A stretch of DNA of 64,000 nt, from contig CAVVMR010000013.1 of NCBI GenBank assembly GCA_963749515.1, forward strand, positions 1 through 64,000. Direction: 5' to 3'. The translations under genes were made by a program, and so were the position numbers. Below the pieces are notes generated by a model. The model made no database searches. It was not told where the DNA came from and worked only from the letters and a program-made list of their open reading frames with translations. Origin of the DNA: Gaiellasilicea sp963749515 (GTDB lineage: Bacteria > Actinomycetota > Thermoleophilia > Gaiellales > Gaiellaceae). This document shows positions 6,335-15,111 of the stretch, one piece after another (within the stretch, counting starts at the first letter, position 1; each line of letters opens with the position of its first letter).

Positions 6335-8805
6335 GTAGAGCCATGAGCACCACCGAGACGACCACCGCGCCGGTCGAGCTGCAGAAGGGGCACATCGGCC
6401 AGTCGATTCCGCGCAAGGAGGACCGGCGGCTCGTCCAGGGCCAGGGGATCTTCTTCGACGACGTCCGCCGGCACGGCACCGGTTACGTCCACTTCGTCCG
6501 CTCGCCGCATGCCCACGCGAAGATCGTCTCCATCGACGTGTCCGCGGCGCTTGAGCTCGACGGCGTCTACGGGACGCTGACGGGCGACGAGGTCGCGATC
6601 CAGACCGACCCGTTCTTCGAGATGTCGGTTCCGCCGGGCGCGAACATCAAGGACTACGCCCTCGCCGTCGGCTCGGTGCGATTCATGGGCGAGCCGGTTG
6701 CCGCGGTCTGCGCCAGGACACGAGAGCTCGCCCGCGACGCCGCCGAGCTCGTGGAGGTCGAGTACGAGTCGCTCGAGGTGCTCGTCGACGCGCGCGAGGC
6801 GGTGAAGGACGAGACCGTGATGCACGAGGAGGCGGGCTCGAACGTCGTCTGGAGCGGTGTCTTCGACTGGGGCGACTGGGAGGGCGCGAAGGCCGAGGCC
6901 GACCAGATCGTGAAGATCGACGAGCTTCACTTCCACCGCTTCAGCTCGACCCCGCTCGAGTGCTCGGGGGCACTCGTCGAGTACGAGAAGGGCACCGGCC
7001 AGTGGACGTTGCACTGCAACCACCAGATGCCGGGCGTGGGCGCGATCTGGATGGCGCCGGCCCTCCGCACCGGCCTCGACAAGCTGCGCTTCGTCACCCG
7101 CGACATCGGCGGCGGCTTCGGCAACAAGATCTGCCTCCACCCGTACTACGTCACGCTCTGCCTGCTCGCGCGGAAGCTGAACCGCCCGGTGAACTGGACC
7201 GAGTGGCGCACCGACCAGCACACGGCGAACGCGCACGGGAACGAGCGGTGGTTCCACGACATCGAGGTCGCGGTCAAGTCGGACGGGACGATGCTCGGGT
7301 TCAACGTCAAGGCGCTCGACGACTGCGGCGCGTTCCCGCGCTACGAGCCGCTCGGCTGCATCATCTGGGCGCAGGTCACCCCGGGCTGCTACGCCTGGAG
7401 GAACATCCGCGTCGACTTCACGCAGGTGACGACCAACAAGTCACCGGTGTCGCCGAACCGCGGCTACTCGCGCATGCAGCACCTCTGGCTGACCGAGCGG
7501 ATCATCGACATCGTCGCCTCCGAGCTCGACCTGGATCCGGTCGAGATCCGGAAGCGGAACTACGTCAAGACCGAGCAGATGCCGTACGAGACCCCGAACG
7601 GCTGCGTCTACGACTCCGGGGACTACGCCCGCTGCCTCGACATCGCGCTCGACCTGATCGGCTACGACACGATCGAGGAGCGGAAGGCGGAGGCCCTCAC
7701 ACGAGGCAAGCTGCTCGGTGTCGGCATCGGCTCGACGCTCGACTCCGGCACGAACAACTTCGGCCAGTCGCAGCTGCTCAACCCGGACCTGCAGTTCTCC
7801 GGGAACAACGAGGCGGCGACCGTGAAGCTCGACATCTTCGGTGAGGTCGTCGTGACGCTCGGAACCGTCCCGCAGGGCCAGGGGCACGAGACGACGTCCT
7901 CGCAGGTGGTCGCCGACATCATCGGCTGCTCTCCCGACCAGGTGCACGTTCGCTCCGGCCACGACACGTTCTTCAACTCGCACGCGGGCTTCTCGGGGAC
8001 CTACGCGAGCCAGTTCGCCGTCACGGGGCTCGGCGCCGTGAAGGGCGCCGCCGACCTGCTCCGGGCCGAGATGGTGACGCTCGCGGCCGCCGTCCTCCAG
8101 TGCGAGGAGGGGCAGATCGAGCTGGCCGACGGTTTCGCGCGTATCAAGGACGGCCCGCCGGAGGCGGCGCTGCCGTTCATGGCTCTCGGGGCGATCGTCA
8201 ACGCGAACAACGCATTCCTGCCGCCCGACTTCAACCCGACGCTCAACCACCGCTTCGTCTACCGGCCCTACTTCGGGATGGTCGACGTCGAGAAGAAGAT
8301 GGGCAAGCTGACGCTGACCTACGCGAGCCAGATCCACGCCTGCGTGGTCGAGGTCGACCAGGAGACCGGCGTGACCGAGATCGTCGACTATGCCGCCGTG
8401 GACGACTGCGGCACCCGCATCCATCCGCAGATCGTCGAGGGCCAGGTGCACGGCGCGACCGTGCACGCGATCGGGGCGGCGCTCCACGAGGACTTCGTGT
8501 ACGACGAGGACGGGCAGCTCCTGACCTCGAACTTCTACGACTACCACGTGCCGCACGCGCTCGACGTGCCGGCGCTGAAGACCAGTGCGATCGAGTCACC
8601 TTCGCCTTTCTCGCCGCTCGGCTCCAAGGGCATGGGCGAGGGCGGCGGCGGCGGCATCCACTGCATCGGCTCCGCGATCCAGGACGCCCTCAAGCCCGCG
8701 GGCAGGCCGCTCGTGTACACCAGCTGCAATCCCTCCCACCGGGTGTGGTCGATGTTGCAGGACCCGGAGAAGACTCGCGAGAATGTCACGGTGGTGCCGG
8801 CGTGA
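6331..8805 (+). CDS. Molybdenum hydroxylase, molybdopterin-binding (large) subunit
   Basis: The 824-residue catalytic subunit of a xanthine-oxidase-family hydroxylase. The a/b hammerhead domain occupies about residues 25-140 and the two molybdopterin-binding domains the rest. The cofactor loop GGGFGNK and the C-terminal SKGMGEGG with the family catalytic glutamate are present. The active-site loop reads PNRGYSR (375-381) in place of the form I CO-dehydrogenase loop (AYRCSFR) or the form II RGAGR loop, so CO oxidation is not supported; an organic substrate, perhaps an N-heterocycle or purine-like ring, is more likely. The ATG at 6331 overlaps the previous stop as ATGA. Confidence 0.93.
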   Translation: MSRAMSTTETTTAPVELQKGHIGQSIPRKEDRRLVQGQGIFFDDVRRHGTGYVHFVRSPHAHAKIVSIDVSAALELDGVYGTLTGDEVAIQTDPFFEMSVPPGANIKDYALAVGSVRFMGEPVAAVCARTRELARDAAELVEVEYESLEVLVDAREAVKDETVMHEEAGSNVVWSGVFDWGDWEGAKAEADQIVKIDELHFHRFSSTPLECSGALVEYEKGTGQWTLHCNHQMPGVGAIWMAPALRTGLDKLRFVTRDIGGGFGNKICLHPYYVTLCLLARKLNRPVNWTEWRTDQHTANAHGNERWFHDIEVAVKSDGTMLGFNVKALDDCGAFPRYEPLGCIIWAQVTPGCYAWRNIRVDFTQVTTNKSPVSPNRGYSRMQHLWLTERIIDIVASELDLDPVEIRKRNYVKTEQMPYETPNGCVYDSGDYARCLDIALDLIGYDTIEERKAEALTRGKLLGVGIGSTLDSGTNNFGQSQLLNPDLQFSGNNEAATVKLDIFGEVVVTLGTVPQGQGHETTSSQVVADIIGCSPDQVHVRSGHDTFFNSHAGFSGTYASQFAVTGLGAVKGAADLLRAEMVTLAAAVLQCEEGQIELADGFARIKDGPPEAALPFMALGAIVNANNAFLPPDFNPTLNHRFVYRPYFGMVDVEKKMGKLTLTYASQIHACVVEVDQETGVTEIVDYAAVDDCGTRIHPQIVEGQVHGATVHAIGAALHEDFVYDEDGQLLTSNFYDYHVPHALDVPALKTSAIESPSPFSPLGSKGMGEGGGGGIHCIGSAIQDALKPAGRPLVYTSCNPSHRVWSMLQDPEKTRENVTVVPA

Positions 8806-9344
8806 AGGTCGAAGGGACAAAAGAGCTCTCGGCCCCGCGCGACATCGTCTGGAGCGTCCTCAACGACCCGGCGCAGATGGCCAAGCTGATGCCCGGCGTC
8901 GAGGGCTTCGAGGTCCGGGACGAGCGCCACTGGCAGGCGAAGGTGAAGATCCCGCTCGGGCTCGGCGGACTGCGGATGACGATCGACTTCGACAAGGTCG
9001 ACGAGCGCCCGCCGGAGTTCGCGCAGCTGAACGCGAAGGGGAACGGCGTCGGCGCGATCATGAACATGCAGACGCAGTTCCACCTCTCCGAGTCCGGAAC
9101 GGGCACCTCGATGCGCTGGGAGGCCGACGTCAAGATCGCCGGCCCGGTCGGAGCGATGGGCCAGCGCGTGCTGCAGCCGATCATCAACCAGCAGGTCGGG
9201 AACGTCCTCTCCGCGCTCGAGAAGCAGGTCAGCGAGGCGGCTGCGAGCACCGGCGGCGCAGTCGAGGGAGTCCATCCCGGGTCGCCCGAGGCGTACGAGG
9301 TCGACCCCGAAGGGCCGACGCACAACACCGAAGACAAGGCCTAG
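8802..9344 (+). CDS. CoxG-like SRPBCC protein
   Basis: A 180-residue protein of the carbon monoxide dehydrogenase subunit G family (SRPBCC/START-like fold), opening with VKVEGTKELSAPRDIVWSVL, and with an acidic tail after about residue 145. CoxG proteins recruit or mature molybdenum hydroxylases at the membrane in cox-like operons and some bind hydrophobic ligands such as quinones. The GTG start overlaps the stop of the large-subunit gene (GTGA), tying it to the enzyme. The tail is too hydrophilic for a membrane anchor. Confidence 0.87.
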   Translation: MKVEGTKELSAPRDIVWSVLNDPAQMAKLMPGVEGFEVRDERHWQAKVKIPLGLGGLRMTIDFDKVDERPPEFAQLNAKGNGVGAIMNMQTQFHLSESGTGTSMRWEADVKIAGPVGAMGQRVLQPIINQQVGNVLSALEKQVSEAAASTGGAVEGVHPGSPEAYEVDPEGPTHNTEDKA

Positions 9345-9349
9345 CGGCC

Positions 9350-10381
9350 GTGGCGGTCCCGTTTCGCATCGGCGTGATGCAGCTCACGATGGAGCCGCTC
9401 GACGAGATGCTCGAGTCGGCGCGCGTGATGGATGAGGCCGGGATGGACACCGTCTGGCTGGCCGAGGCGTATCCGTGGTGGCGGAAGCACCAGATGGAGG
9501 CGCGCTCGTCGACGGTGGTCTCGGCGCTGATGGCGCGCGAGACGAAGCGGCTGACGATCGGCTGGGGGATCATCTCGCCCTTCACGCGTCATCCGGTGCA
9601 GGTCGCGATGGACGCGCGCGTGGTGCAGGAGGCGGCGGGACCGGGTCGGTTCATCCTCGGCTTCGGGACGTCCAAGATCTTCCTCAACAACGCGAAGATG
9701 CAGACGAAGAAGACGCTCGGCCCGATGCGGGACGCGGTCGAGATCGTCCGCGGCGTGCTCGGCGGAGACGCGTTCGAGTACGAGGGCGACACGTGGAGCG
9801 CGTCGGTGCCGGCGCTCTCGGCCGAGGCTCACACGCCGCGCGATGTTCCGCCCGTGTACGTCGCCGCGACGGCGCCGAAGATGATGGGACTCGCGGCGGA
9901 GCTGGCCGACGGGTGCCTGACCCCTTCGATCACGACACCCGCCTTCGTGCGGCACACGCGTGACTTGGTCGGCCAGGAGATCGACGTCGGCTGCACGGTC
10001 GTCGCCTCGATCGACGAGGACCGGGACAAGGGCCGTGACGGCGCGCGCGAGATCGCAGGGATGTATCTCGCCAACAAGGTTCAGAACATCCAGGGCTCCG
10101 CCGACACGCTGCTCGATCTCGCCGGCCTCGAGCAGGACGAGATCCGGCCGGTCGCGGAGGCGATGGAGCAAGGCGGCCGGCTGGCTGCCAAGGCCAAGGT
10201 GACGGACGCGATCCTCGACAAGTGCAGGCCGATCGCCGGCACGCCGGACGACTGCATCGCGGCGATCGAGGAGTATCGCGACGCCGGTTGCACCCATGTC
10301 ATGCTCGAGCTGTGGGGCGACGACCGGCACGGCCAGATCCGGCTCTTCGGCGAGAAGGTGCTCCCGCATTTCCGCGACTGA
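9350..10381 (+). CDS. Luciferase-like (LLM class) monooxygenase 1
   Basis: A 343-residue TIM-barrel protein of the bacterial luciferase-like family, using FMNH2 or F420H2. It opens FRIGVMQLTMEPLDEML, followed by the EAGMDTVWLAE and RFILGFGTSK segments typical of the family and a C-terminal DDCIAAIEEYRDAGCTHVML barrel end. It likely oxidises or dehydrogenates a pathway intermediate in the cytosol. The GTG at 9350 lies 5 bp after the coxG-like stop; GTG 9373 and ATG 9376 are later alternatives. A second family member lies at 17937-19028. The choice between F420 and FMN cannot be made from sequence alone. Confidence 0.85.
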   Translation: MAVPFRIGVMQLTMEPLDEMLESARVMDEAGMDTVWLAEAYPWWRKHQMEARSSTVVSALMARETKRLTIGWGIISPFTRHPVQVAMDARVVQEAAGPGRFILGFGTSKIFLNNAKMQTKKTLGPMRDAVEIVRGVLGGDAFEYEGDTWSASVPALSAEAHTPRDVPPVYVAATAPKMMGLAAELADGCLTPSITTPAFVRHTRDLVGQEIDVGCTVVASIDEDRDKGRDGAREIAGMYLANKVQNIQGSADTLLDLAGLEQDEIRPVAEAMEQGGRLAAKAKVTDAILDKCRPIAGTPDDCIAAIEEYRDAGCTHVMLELWGDDRHGQIRLFGEKVLPHFRD

Positions 10382-10793
10382 GCGCATCCTCGCCGACGCC
10401 CGCGGCCGGATCGCGCGGTACGAGCCGCAAGAAGCGCAGGCGCGGGCGCTCAACGGCAGCGTCATCGTGGACCTGCGCTCCCACGACGAGCGGGTTCGGG
10501 ACGGCGTCATCCCGGGCTCGATCCACGTCCCGAGGTCGGTGCTCGAGTGGCGTGTGGACGCGGACTCCGGCTTCTCGAACGCGCACGTCACCGACCAAGA
10601 GCTCGAGCTGATTCTGGTCTGTCACGAGGGGTATTCGTCCAGCCTCGCGGCCTCCTCGCTGATGGATCTGGGCCGGCTGCACGCGGCCGACCTCGTCGGC
10701 GGCTTCGAAGCCTGGCGGGACGCCGGCCTGGAGACGATCGCCGCTCCTGCGCCGCCCGCAGGCCTCCCGGGCATGGGAGGGCGGGACCGGTGA
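10368..10793 (+). CDS. Rhodanese-domain protein, start uncertain
   Basis: A single-domain rhodanese of about 140 residues with the active-site cysteine in LVCHEGYSSSLAA and the usual VDLRSHDERVRDGVIPGSIH entry loop. It may move sulfur or selenium, or serve as a thiol-redox partner. Protein-like sequence (TERILADARGRIARYEP) starts right at the previous stop, yet no ATG, GTG or TTG exists in frame between 10296 (86 bp inside the monooxygenase gene) and 10467 (inside the domain). I give the rare ATT at 10368; ATC at 10386 or the long overlap from 10296 are alternatives. The 3' end overlaps the methyltransferase start by 4 bp. Confidence 0.75.
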   Translation: MSATERILADARGRIARYEPQEAQARALNGSVIVDLRSHDERVRDGVIPGSIHVPRSVLEWRVDADSGFSNAHVTDQELELILVCHEGYSSSLAASSLMDLGRLHAADLVGGFEAWRDAGLETIAAPAPPAGLPGMGGRDR

Positions 10794-11608
10794 TCGGCGC
10801 GCGGATCGACGCCGACGCGTTCAACGAGTTCGAAGCCGCCGGCTGGGAGAGCGCGGCGGACGAGTACACGGGCTACCTGGCGCAGGTGACGGCGGAATTC
10901 GCGGACGCACTTCTCGACGCGGCGGCCGTGGGCGCCGGGACGTCGGTCCTCGACGTCGCCACCGGCCCGGGCGTCGTCGCCGGCGCGGCGGTACGCCGCG
11001 GGGCACGCGTCGTGGGCGTCGACATCGCGGACTCGATGGTGCAGCTCGCGTCCGAGCGCCATCCCGAAGCAGAGTTCCGCCGCGGCGATGCGGAGTCGCT
11101 GCCGTTCCCGGATGGATCCTTCGACGCCGCCGTCTTCGGCTTCGGGCTCCTGCACGTGGGGCGTCCCGAGCGGGCTGCGGCCGAGCTCGCACGAGTCGTA
11201 CGGCCCGGTGGCCGTGTCGCGCTGACGGTCTGGAACGTGCCCGCGAGATCCCGGCTCCACGGTGTCGTCTTCGAAGCGCTCGCGGAGGTGGGGGCGGAGC
11301 CGCCGGCCGACGCACCGGTTGGGCCACCGCTCTTCCGTTTCGCCGACGACGCCGAGCTCGAGCCGCTCCTCGAGCGTGCCGGATTCGGCGACGTCCAGAT
11401 CTGTGTCGTCGAGCACGACCACGTGCCGCCGTCGGCAGACGCCCTCTGGGAAGGGATTCTCGGCGGCGCCGTCCGTCTTCGCGCGACGGTCGTCGAGCAG
11501 ACGCCGGAGTTGCGGGCACGCACCCGCGAGGCGTTCGACCGCGGCTTCGCGCTCGAGGGGGGCTCTGTGAGAGTGTCCGCGAAGCTCGCTTTCGGGGTCC
11601 GGTCGTGA
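10790..11608 (+). CDS. SAM-dependent methyltransferase (class I)
   Basis: A 272-residue class I methyltransferase of the UbiE/Methyltransf_11 type. Motif I is VLDVATGPGVVAG (about residues 46-58), with GVDIADSMV as the post-I acidic strand, then DAESLPFPDGSFDAAVFGFGLLH and VVRPGGRVALTVWN. It probably methylates a small pathway molecule, but the substrate is unknown. The GTG start is coupled to the rhodanese stop (GTGA), and its own stop overlaps the next start, so it is an integral operon member. Confidence 0.85.
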   Translation: MIGARIDADAFNEFEAAGWESAADEYTGYLAQVTAEFADALLDAAAVGAGTSVLDVATGPGVVAGAAVRRGARVVGVDIADSMVQLASERHPEAEFRRGDAESLPFPDGSFDAAVFGFGLLHVGRPERAAAELARVVRPGGRVALTVWNVPARSRLHGVVFEALAEVGAEPPADAPVGPPLFRFADDAELEPLLERAGFGDVQICVVEHDHVPPSADALWEGILGGAVRLRATVVEQTPELRARTREAFDRGFALEGGSVRVSAKLAFGVRS

Positions 11609-12792
11609 TCGACCGCGAGCGCCTCGTCGCCGACGCGCTGGCGGCGGTGTCGATCCCGAGCTTCACCGGCTCCGAGCAGGCGATGGCGGCCTGGATGGCC
11701 GGGCAGTGCGAGGAGCTCGGCCTCTCCGTCCAGTGGCAGCAGGTCGAGGACGGCCGGGCGAACGTTCTCGCGACGCGGGCGGGCACGGGAGGCGGCCCGA
11801 CGCTCATGTTCAACGGGCACATGGATACGTCGTACTCGGGCCGCGAGCCGTGGCTGGCAGGGATCCCGGGGTTCCAGCCGGAGGGATTCGAGCGCAACGG
11901 TCGCATCTACGGTCTCGGGATCTCGAACATGAAGGGCGCGCTCGTCGCGTATCTGGCGGCGCTGCGCTCGCTCGCCGACACGCCGCTTCGCGGCGACGTG
12001 CTGCTCGCCGCTGTCGCGGGTGAGATCGAGAAGACCCAGCAGGGTGACGCGCAGGGCGCCGAGTACCGAGGGTACGCGGCCGGCTCGCGCTATCTCGTCG
12101 GCCACGGCGGCGCGGCGGACATGTGCATCCTCGGCGAGCCGACCGAGCAGAAGCTCGTGCTCGCGCATTTCGGGACGCTGTGGCTGCGGCTCTCGACGTC
12201 GGGGCCGTTCATCCACACGGCCTTCTCGTCGGGGCGGCTGGAGGAGAACTCCATCGTCCGCATGCGGGAGGTGTTCGACCGGGTGCTGGCGTGGCTTCCG
12301 AGCTGGGAGGAGGAGATGAGCTACGGGGACGTGCGCGGAGTTGCGAACGTCGGCGCGATCCAGGGCGGCTTCGGGTGGCGCGTCTCGCGAACGCCGCACC
12401 GGACCGACCTCTTCCTCGATCTGCGCGTGCCGCCGGACATCGAGATGGCCGAGGCGCGGCGCAAGGCGCTCGACTTCGCCCGCTCGCTCGACGGGGTGGA
12501 GGCGGAGGTCTACGTGACCGCGCCCGGGGCCGAGCTGGACGAGTCGCACCCGCTGGTCGGCGCGCTCGAGGAGTCGCACGCGGAGGTGTTCGGCGAGACG
12601 CCCGAGCGCGACGTGACGCGCTGGTTCTCGGATGCCTCCGTGCTCTCACGCTATGGCATCGCGACTGTCAACTACGGCACGTCGTCGGGCCTTCCCGACC
12701 CGGAGTACGGCGAGAATCTCGAGATCGACGGCCTCGTCAAGATCGCCGATGTGTACGCGCGCGCCGCGCAGAGGATCTGCGGAGTCGCATGA
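11605..12792 (+). CDS. M20-family amidohydrolase (ArgE/DapE-like)
   Basis: A 395-residue zinc-dependent amidohydrolase or deacylase. Metal-site segments are MFNGHMDTSYSG (H and D), LGISNMKGA and LGEPTEQKL, with the catalytic glutamate probably in AVAGEIEKTQQGD; the dimerisation domain spans about residues 190-310. Relatives remove acyl, formyl or carbamoyl groups from amino-acid-like molecules; here the context suggests cleavage of an amide in a catabolic intermediate rather than arginine or lysine synthesis. GTGA overlap with the methyltransferase gene and ATGA overlap with the peroxiredoxin gene. Confidence 0.85.
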   Translation: MIDRERLVADALAAVSIPSFTGSEQAMAAWMAGQCEELGLSVQWQQVEDGRANVLATRAGTGGGPTLMFNGHMDTSYSGREPWLAGIPGFQPEGFERNGRIYGLGISNMKGALVAYLAALRSLADTPLRGDVLLAAVAGEIEKTQQGDAQGAEYRGYAAGSRYLVGHGGAADMCILGEPTEQKLVLAHFGTLWLRLSTSGPFIHTAFSSGRLEENSIVRMREVFDRVLAWLPSWEEEMSYGDVRGVANVGAIQGGFGWRVSRTPHRTDLFLDLRVPPDIEMAEARRKALDFARSLDGVEAEVYVTAPGAELDESHPLVGALEESHAEVFGETPERDVTRWFSDASVLSRYGIATVNYGTSSGLPDPEYGENLEIDGLVKIADVYARAAQRICGVA

Positions 12793-13334
12793 GCTACGAC
12801 CCCTACTCACTGCCTGACGAACTGCCCGTGCCCGAGGACGACGGCGCGGCCGCGCACCTGACCGGAATGACTCTGCCCGACCTCGAGCTCGAGTCGTCGC
12901 AGGGCACGGTGAACGTGCAGGCTCTCGACGTGCTCTACGTCTACCCGAAGACCGGCCGCCCCGGCATCCCAATGCCGTCCGGCTGGGACGCGACCCCTGG
13001 CGCGCGCGGTTGCACTCCGCAGTCCTGCGGCTTCCGCGACGCCCACGGAGAGCTGCGGGCGCTCGGGAAACGGGTTGCCGGTCTCTCGACCCAGCCGGTC
13101 GAGGATCAGATCGAGTTCGCAGAGCGAAACGCCATGCCGTTTCCGGTGGTGGCCGATCCCGAACGGAGGCTCGGCGACGCGCTCGGGTTGCCGACGTTCG
13201 CCGCCGCGGGTGAGACCCTCTACAAGCGCCTCGCCCTCGTGGCCGAGAATGGGCGCATCGTCAAGGTCTTCTACCCAGTCTTCCCGCCCGACGAGAATGC
13301 CGGCGACGTGCTGGCCTGGCTGCGCGCCCGATGA
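12789..13334 (+). CDS. Peroxiredoxin (AhpC/TSA family)
   Basis: A 181-residue thiol peroxidase. The peroxidatic cysteine lies in GARGCTPQSCGFRD (about residues 74-87), where the second cysteine may act as a nearby resolving residue; VLYVYPKTGRPG marks the preceding strand. It probably removes peroxide formed by the flavin and molybdenum oxidases of the same operon. An N-terminal extension of about 30 residues precedes the thioredoxin fold. The start is an ATGA overlap with the M20 gene. It is distinct from the Bcp-type peroxidase at 35171-35629. Confidence 0.87.
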   Translation: MSYDPYSLPDELPVPEDDGAAAHLTGMTLPDLELESSQGTVNVQALDVLYVYPKTGRPGIPMPSGWDATPGARGCTPQSCGFRDAHGELRALGKRVAGLSTQPVEDQIEFAERNAMPFPVVADPERRLGDALGLPTFAAAGETLYKRLALVAENGRIVKVFYPVFPPDENAGDVLAWLRAR

Positions 13335-14197
13335 AGCTCGTCACCTTCGACGAAGGGCGGGTGGGCCGGATCGACGGCGAGGAGATCGTCGTCCTCGACG
13401 TACCGACGATGCGGGCGTGGTTCGAGCGCGGCGGCGCCGACGAGACCGGCGAGCGGATCCCGCTGTCGGAGGCTCGGCTGCGGGCGCCGATCATCCCGAA
13501 GAAGTTCTTCCACACCGCCGGCAACTTCCGGGAGCACGAGGAGGAGTCGAAAGTCGTCGGCTGGACGCACGAGATCGCTCCCTGGATCGTCTTCTTCCAG
13601 AACGTGGACGCGATCGTGGGCCCGGACGAGCCGGTCGTCTATCCCGAGCACCTGACCGAGGAGCTGGACTACGAGCTCGAGCTCGCCGTCGTCCTGAAGA
13701 AGAGCGGCTCGTGGTTCCCGCCCGAGGAGGCAATGGACTACGTGGGCGGCTACGTGATCTTCAACGACATCACGGCCCGCGACATCCAGCGGCGCGAGAT
13801 GCGCTCCGGCGTCTTCAGCTTCTGCAAGGCGATCGACACCTTCTGCCCACTCGGGCCGTGGATCGTGACCCCGGACGAGATTCCCGACCCGCACAACCTC
13901 GCGATGGTGCTGCGTGTCAACGGTGAGGCCCGGCAGACCTCGCACTCCAGCCGGATGAGCGTCACGATCCCGGAGATCATCAGCCACTACTCGGCGCTCG
14001 GGTACTCGGCCGGCGACGTGCTGTCGACCGGGACGGTCTCCGGCGTGGCGGGCTTCTCCGAGGACGCGGCCTCGCTGTACCTGAAGCCGGGCGACGTGAT
14101 GGAGGCCGAGATCGAGGCGATCGGCGTACTCCGGAACCCGGTCATCGGCTGGCAGGAGGCGCACGGCGAGCCGCCGCCGGAGCGAGTCAGGTGGTAG
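13331..14197 (+). CDS. Fumarylacetoacetate hydrolase family protein
   Basis: A 288-residue FAH-fold enzyme. The metal-binding glutamates and aspartate lie in LDYELELAVVLKK (about residues 116-128) and in YVIFNDITARDIQRRE. Family members hydrolyse C-C bonds of beta-diketones or act as hydratases or decarboxylases on ring-cleavage products of aromatic or heterocyclic catabolism. That fits a late step of the pathway encoded here. The ATGA overlap places it in the same transcript. The exact substrate is not deducible. Confidence 0.87.
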   Translation: MKLVTFDEGRVGRIDGEEIVVLDVPTMRAWFERGGADETGERIPLSEARLRAPIIPKKFFHTAGNFREHEEESKVVGWTHEIAPWIVFFQNVDAIVGPDEPVVYPEHLTEELDYELELAVVLKKSGSWFPPEEAMDYVGGYVIFNDITARDIQRREMRSGVFSFCKAIDTFCPLGPWIVTPDEIPDPHNLAMVLRVNGEARQTSHSSRMSVTIPEIISHYSALGYSAGDVLSTGTVSGVAGFSEDAASLYLKPGDVMEAEIEAIGVLRNPVIGWQEAHGEPPPERVRW

Positions 14198-14991
14198 TCG
14201 GCTCCGTCGAGCTCGTGCCGCTCGTCGATGCCGTCGGCGAGCTGGGGGAGCTGGCGGAGCTCTTTCCGGACACGGACGACTGGGGTCCGTATCGCGAGCT
14301 CTACCCTGAGATCTTCGCGGAGTCGCGCTGGCGGATCCCGTGTACGTCCTATCTCATCCGCTCGGGCGGCCGCACCGTGCTCGTGGACACGGGCGTCGGG
14401 CCGGCGGGGCTCTGGGGCTGGGACGCGGAGTTCGAGGAACGCCTGCTGCCTGCGCTCGACGACGCGGGCTCGGCTCCCGAGGATGTGGACGTCGTCTTCT
14501 TCACGCACCTCCACGTCGACCACGTCGGCTGGAACACCCATCGAGACGGTTCGGTCGTCTTTCCGAACGCGCGCTACGTTGCGCATCGCGACGGGATCGC
14601 CTTCGCCGGTGCCAGCGGGCGCCCGCACGTCGAGCGGACGATTCTCTCCGTCGAGTTCGAGGAGATCGACGGAGAGACCGAGATCGCGGAGAGCGTCACG
14701 GCCTTTCCGCTGCCGGGGCACTTCCCCGGCCACATGGGCCTCCGGATCGAGTCGGAGGGGCAGCGTGCCGTCCTGATCGCGGACGCCGCGGTCAACCCGA
14801 TGCTGCTCGACGAGCCCGATCACGCCTACGTCTCCGACGGCGATGCGGCGGCCTGCGCGGCGACGCGCCGTGCGCTGCTGCCGGAGCTCGTCGACCAGGA
14901 CGTGCTCACCCTCTGCGGCCACTATCCGGCCGGCGGCATCGGCCGTGTCGTCACCCGCGGCGGCCGTGTCGTGTGGGAAGCCGCGCGGTGA
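14191..14991 (+). CDS. MBL-fold hydrolase (lactonase-like)
   Basis: A 266-residue metallo-beta-lactamase-fold hydrolase. All dinuclear-metal motifs are visible: HLHVDHVGW (HxHxDH), GHFPGHMG, IADAAVNP and the final GHYPAGG. The layout resembles AttM/AiiA-like lactonases, so opening of a lactone or cyclic intermediate is plausible. The GTG start overlaps the end of the FAH gene by 7 bp. It is the last gene before the repeat-bearing gap at 14992-15111, so the first run of the operon may end here. Confidence 0.86.
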   Translation: MVVGSVELVPLVDAVGELGELAELFPDTDDWGPYRELYPEIFAESRWRIPCTSYLIRSGGRTVLVDTGVGPAGLWGWDAEFEERLLPALDDAGSAPEDVDVVFFTHLHVDHVGWNTHRDGSVVFPNARYVAHRDGIAFAGASGRPHVERTILSVEFEEIDGETEIAESVTAFPLPGHFPGHMGLRIESEGQRAVLIADAAVNPMLLDEPDHAYVSDGDAAACAATRRALLPELVDQDVLTLCGHYPAGGIGRVVTRGGRVVWEAAR

Positions 14992-14998
14992 GGAGGAG

Positions 14999-15019
14999 CT
15001 TGTGTTTCTGAAACACAAG
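14999..15019. repeat. Inverted repeat, copy 1 (arms CTTGTGTTTC/GAAACACAAG)
   Basis: Two perfect 10-bp arms flank a single T, starting 8 bp after the MBL-hydrolase stop. The AT-rich sequence differs sharply from its surroundings. A second copy with the central base inverted (A) lies at 15078-15098, 79 bp centre to centre. It could be a paired operator of a dimeric regulator or a dispersed palindromic repeat; a loop of one base makes a simple terminator less likely. Confidence 0.7.
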
Positions 15020-15077
15020 CTGGTTCCACGCCGCTCCGATCCGGATGAGCAAGCCATTCCGCAGCACCAACGCGGTG

Positions 15078-15098
15078 CTTGTGTTTCAGAAACACAAA
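15078..15098. repeat. Inverted repeat, copy 2
   Basis: The arms CTTGTGTTTC and GAAACACAAA flank a central A, with only the outermost pair mismatched. The inner 17 bases are the exact reverse complement of those in the copy at 14999-15019. It ends 13 bp before the GTG of the M24 gene, so a bound protein would sit where a promoter or ribosome site is expected. Confidence 0.7.
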
Positions 15099-15111
15099 GT
15101 CTGGACGGGCT

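Noticed and set aside
5037..9344. Calling the molybdenum hydroxylase a CO dehydrogenase
   Set aside because: Gene order resembles cox operons and a CoxG-like gene is present, but the large subunit lacks the AYRCSFR loop with the copper-binding cysteine.
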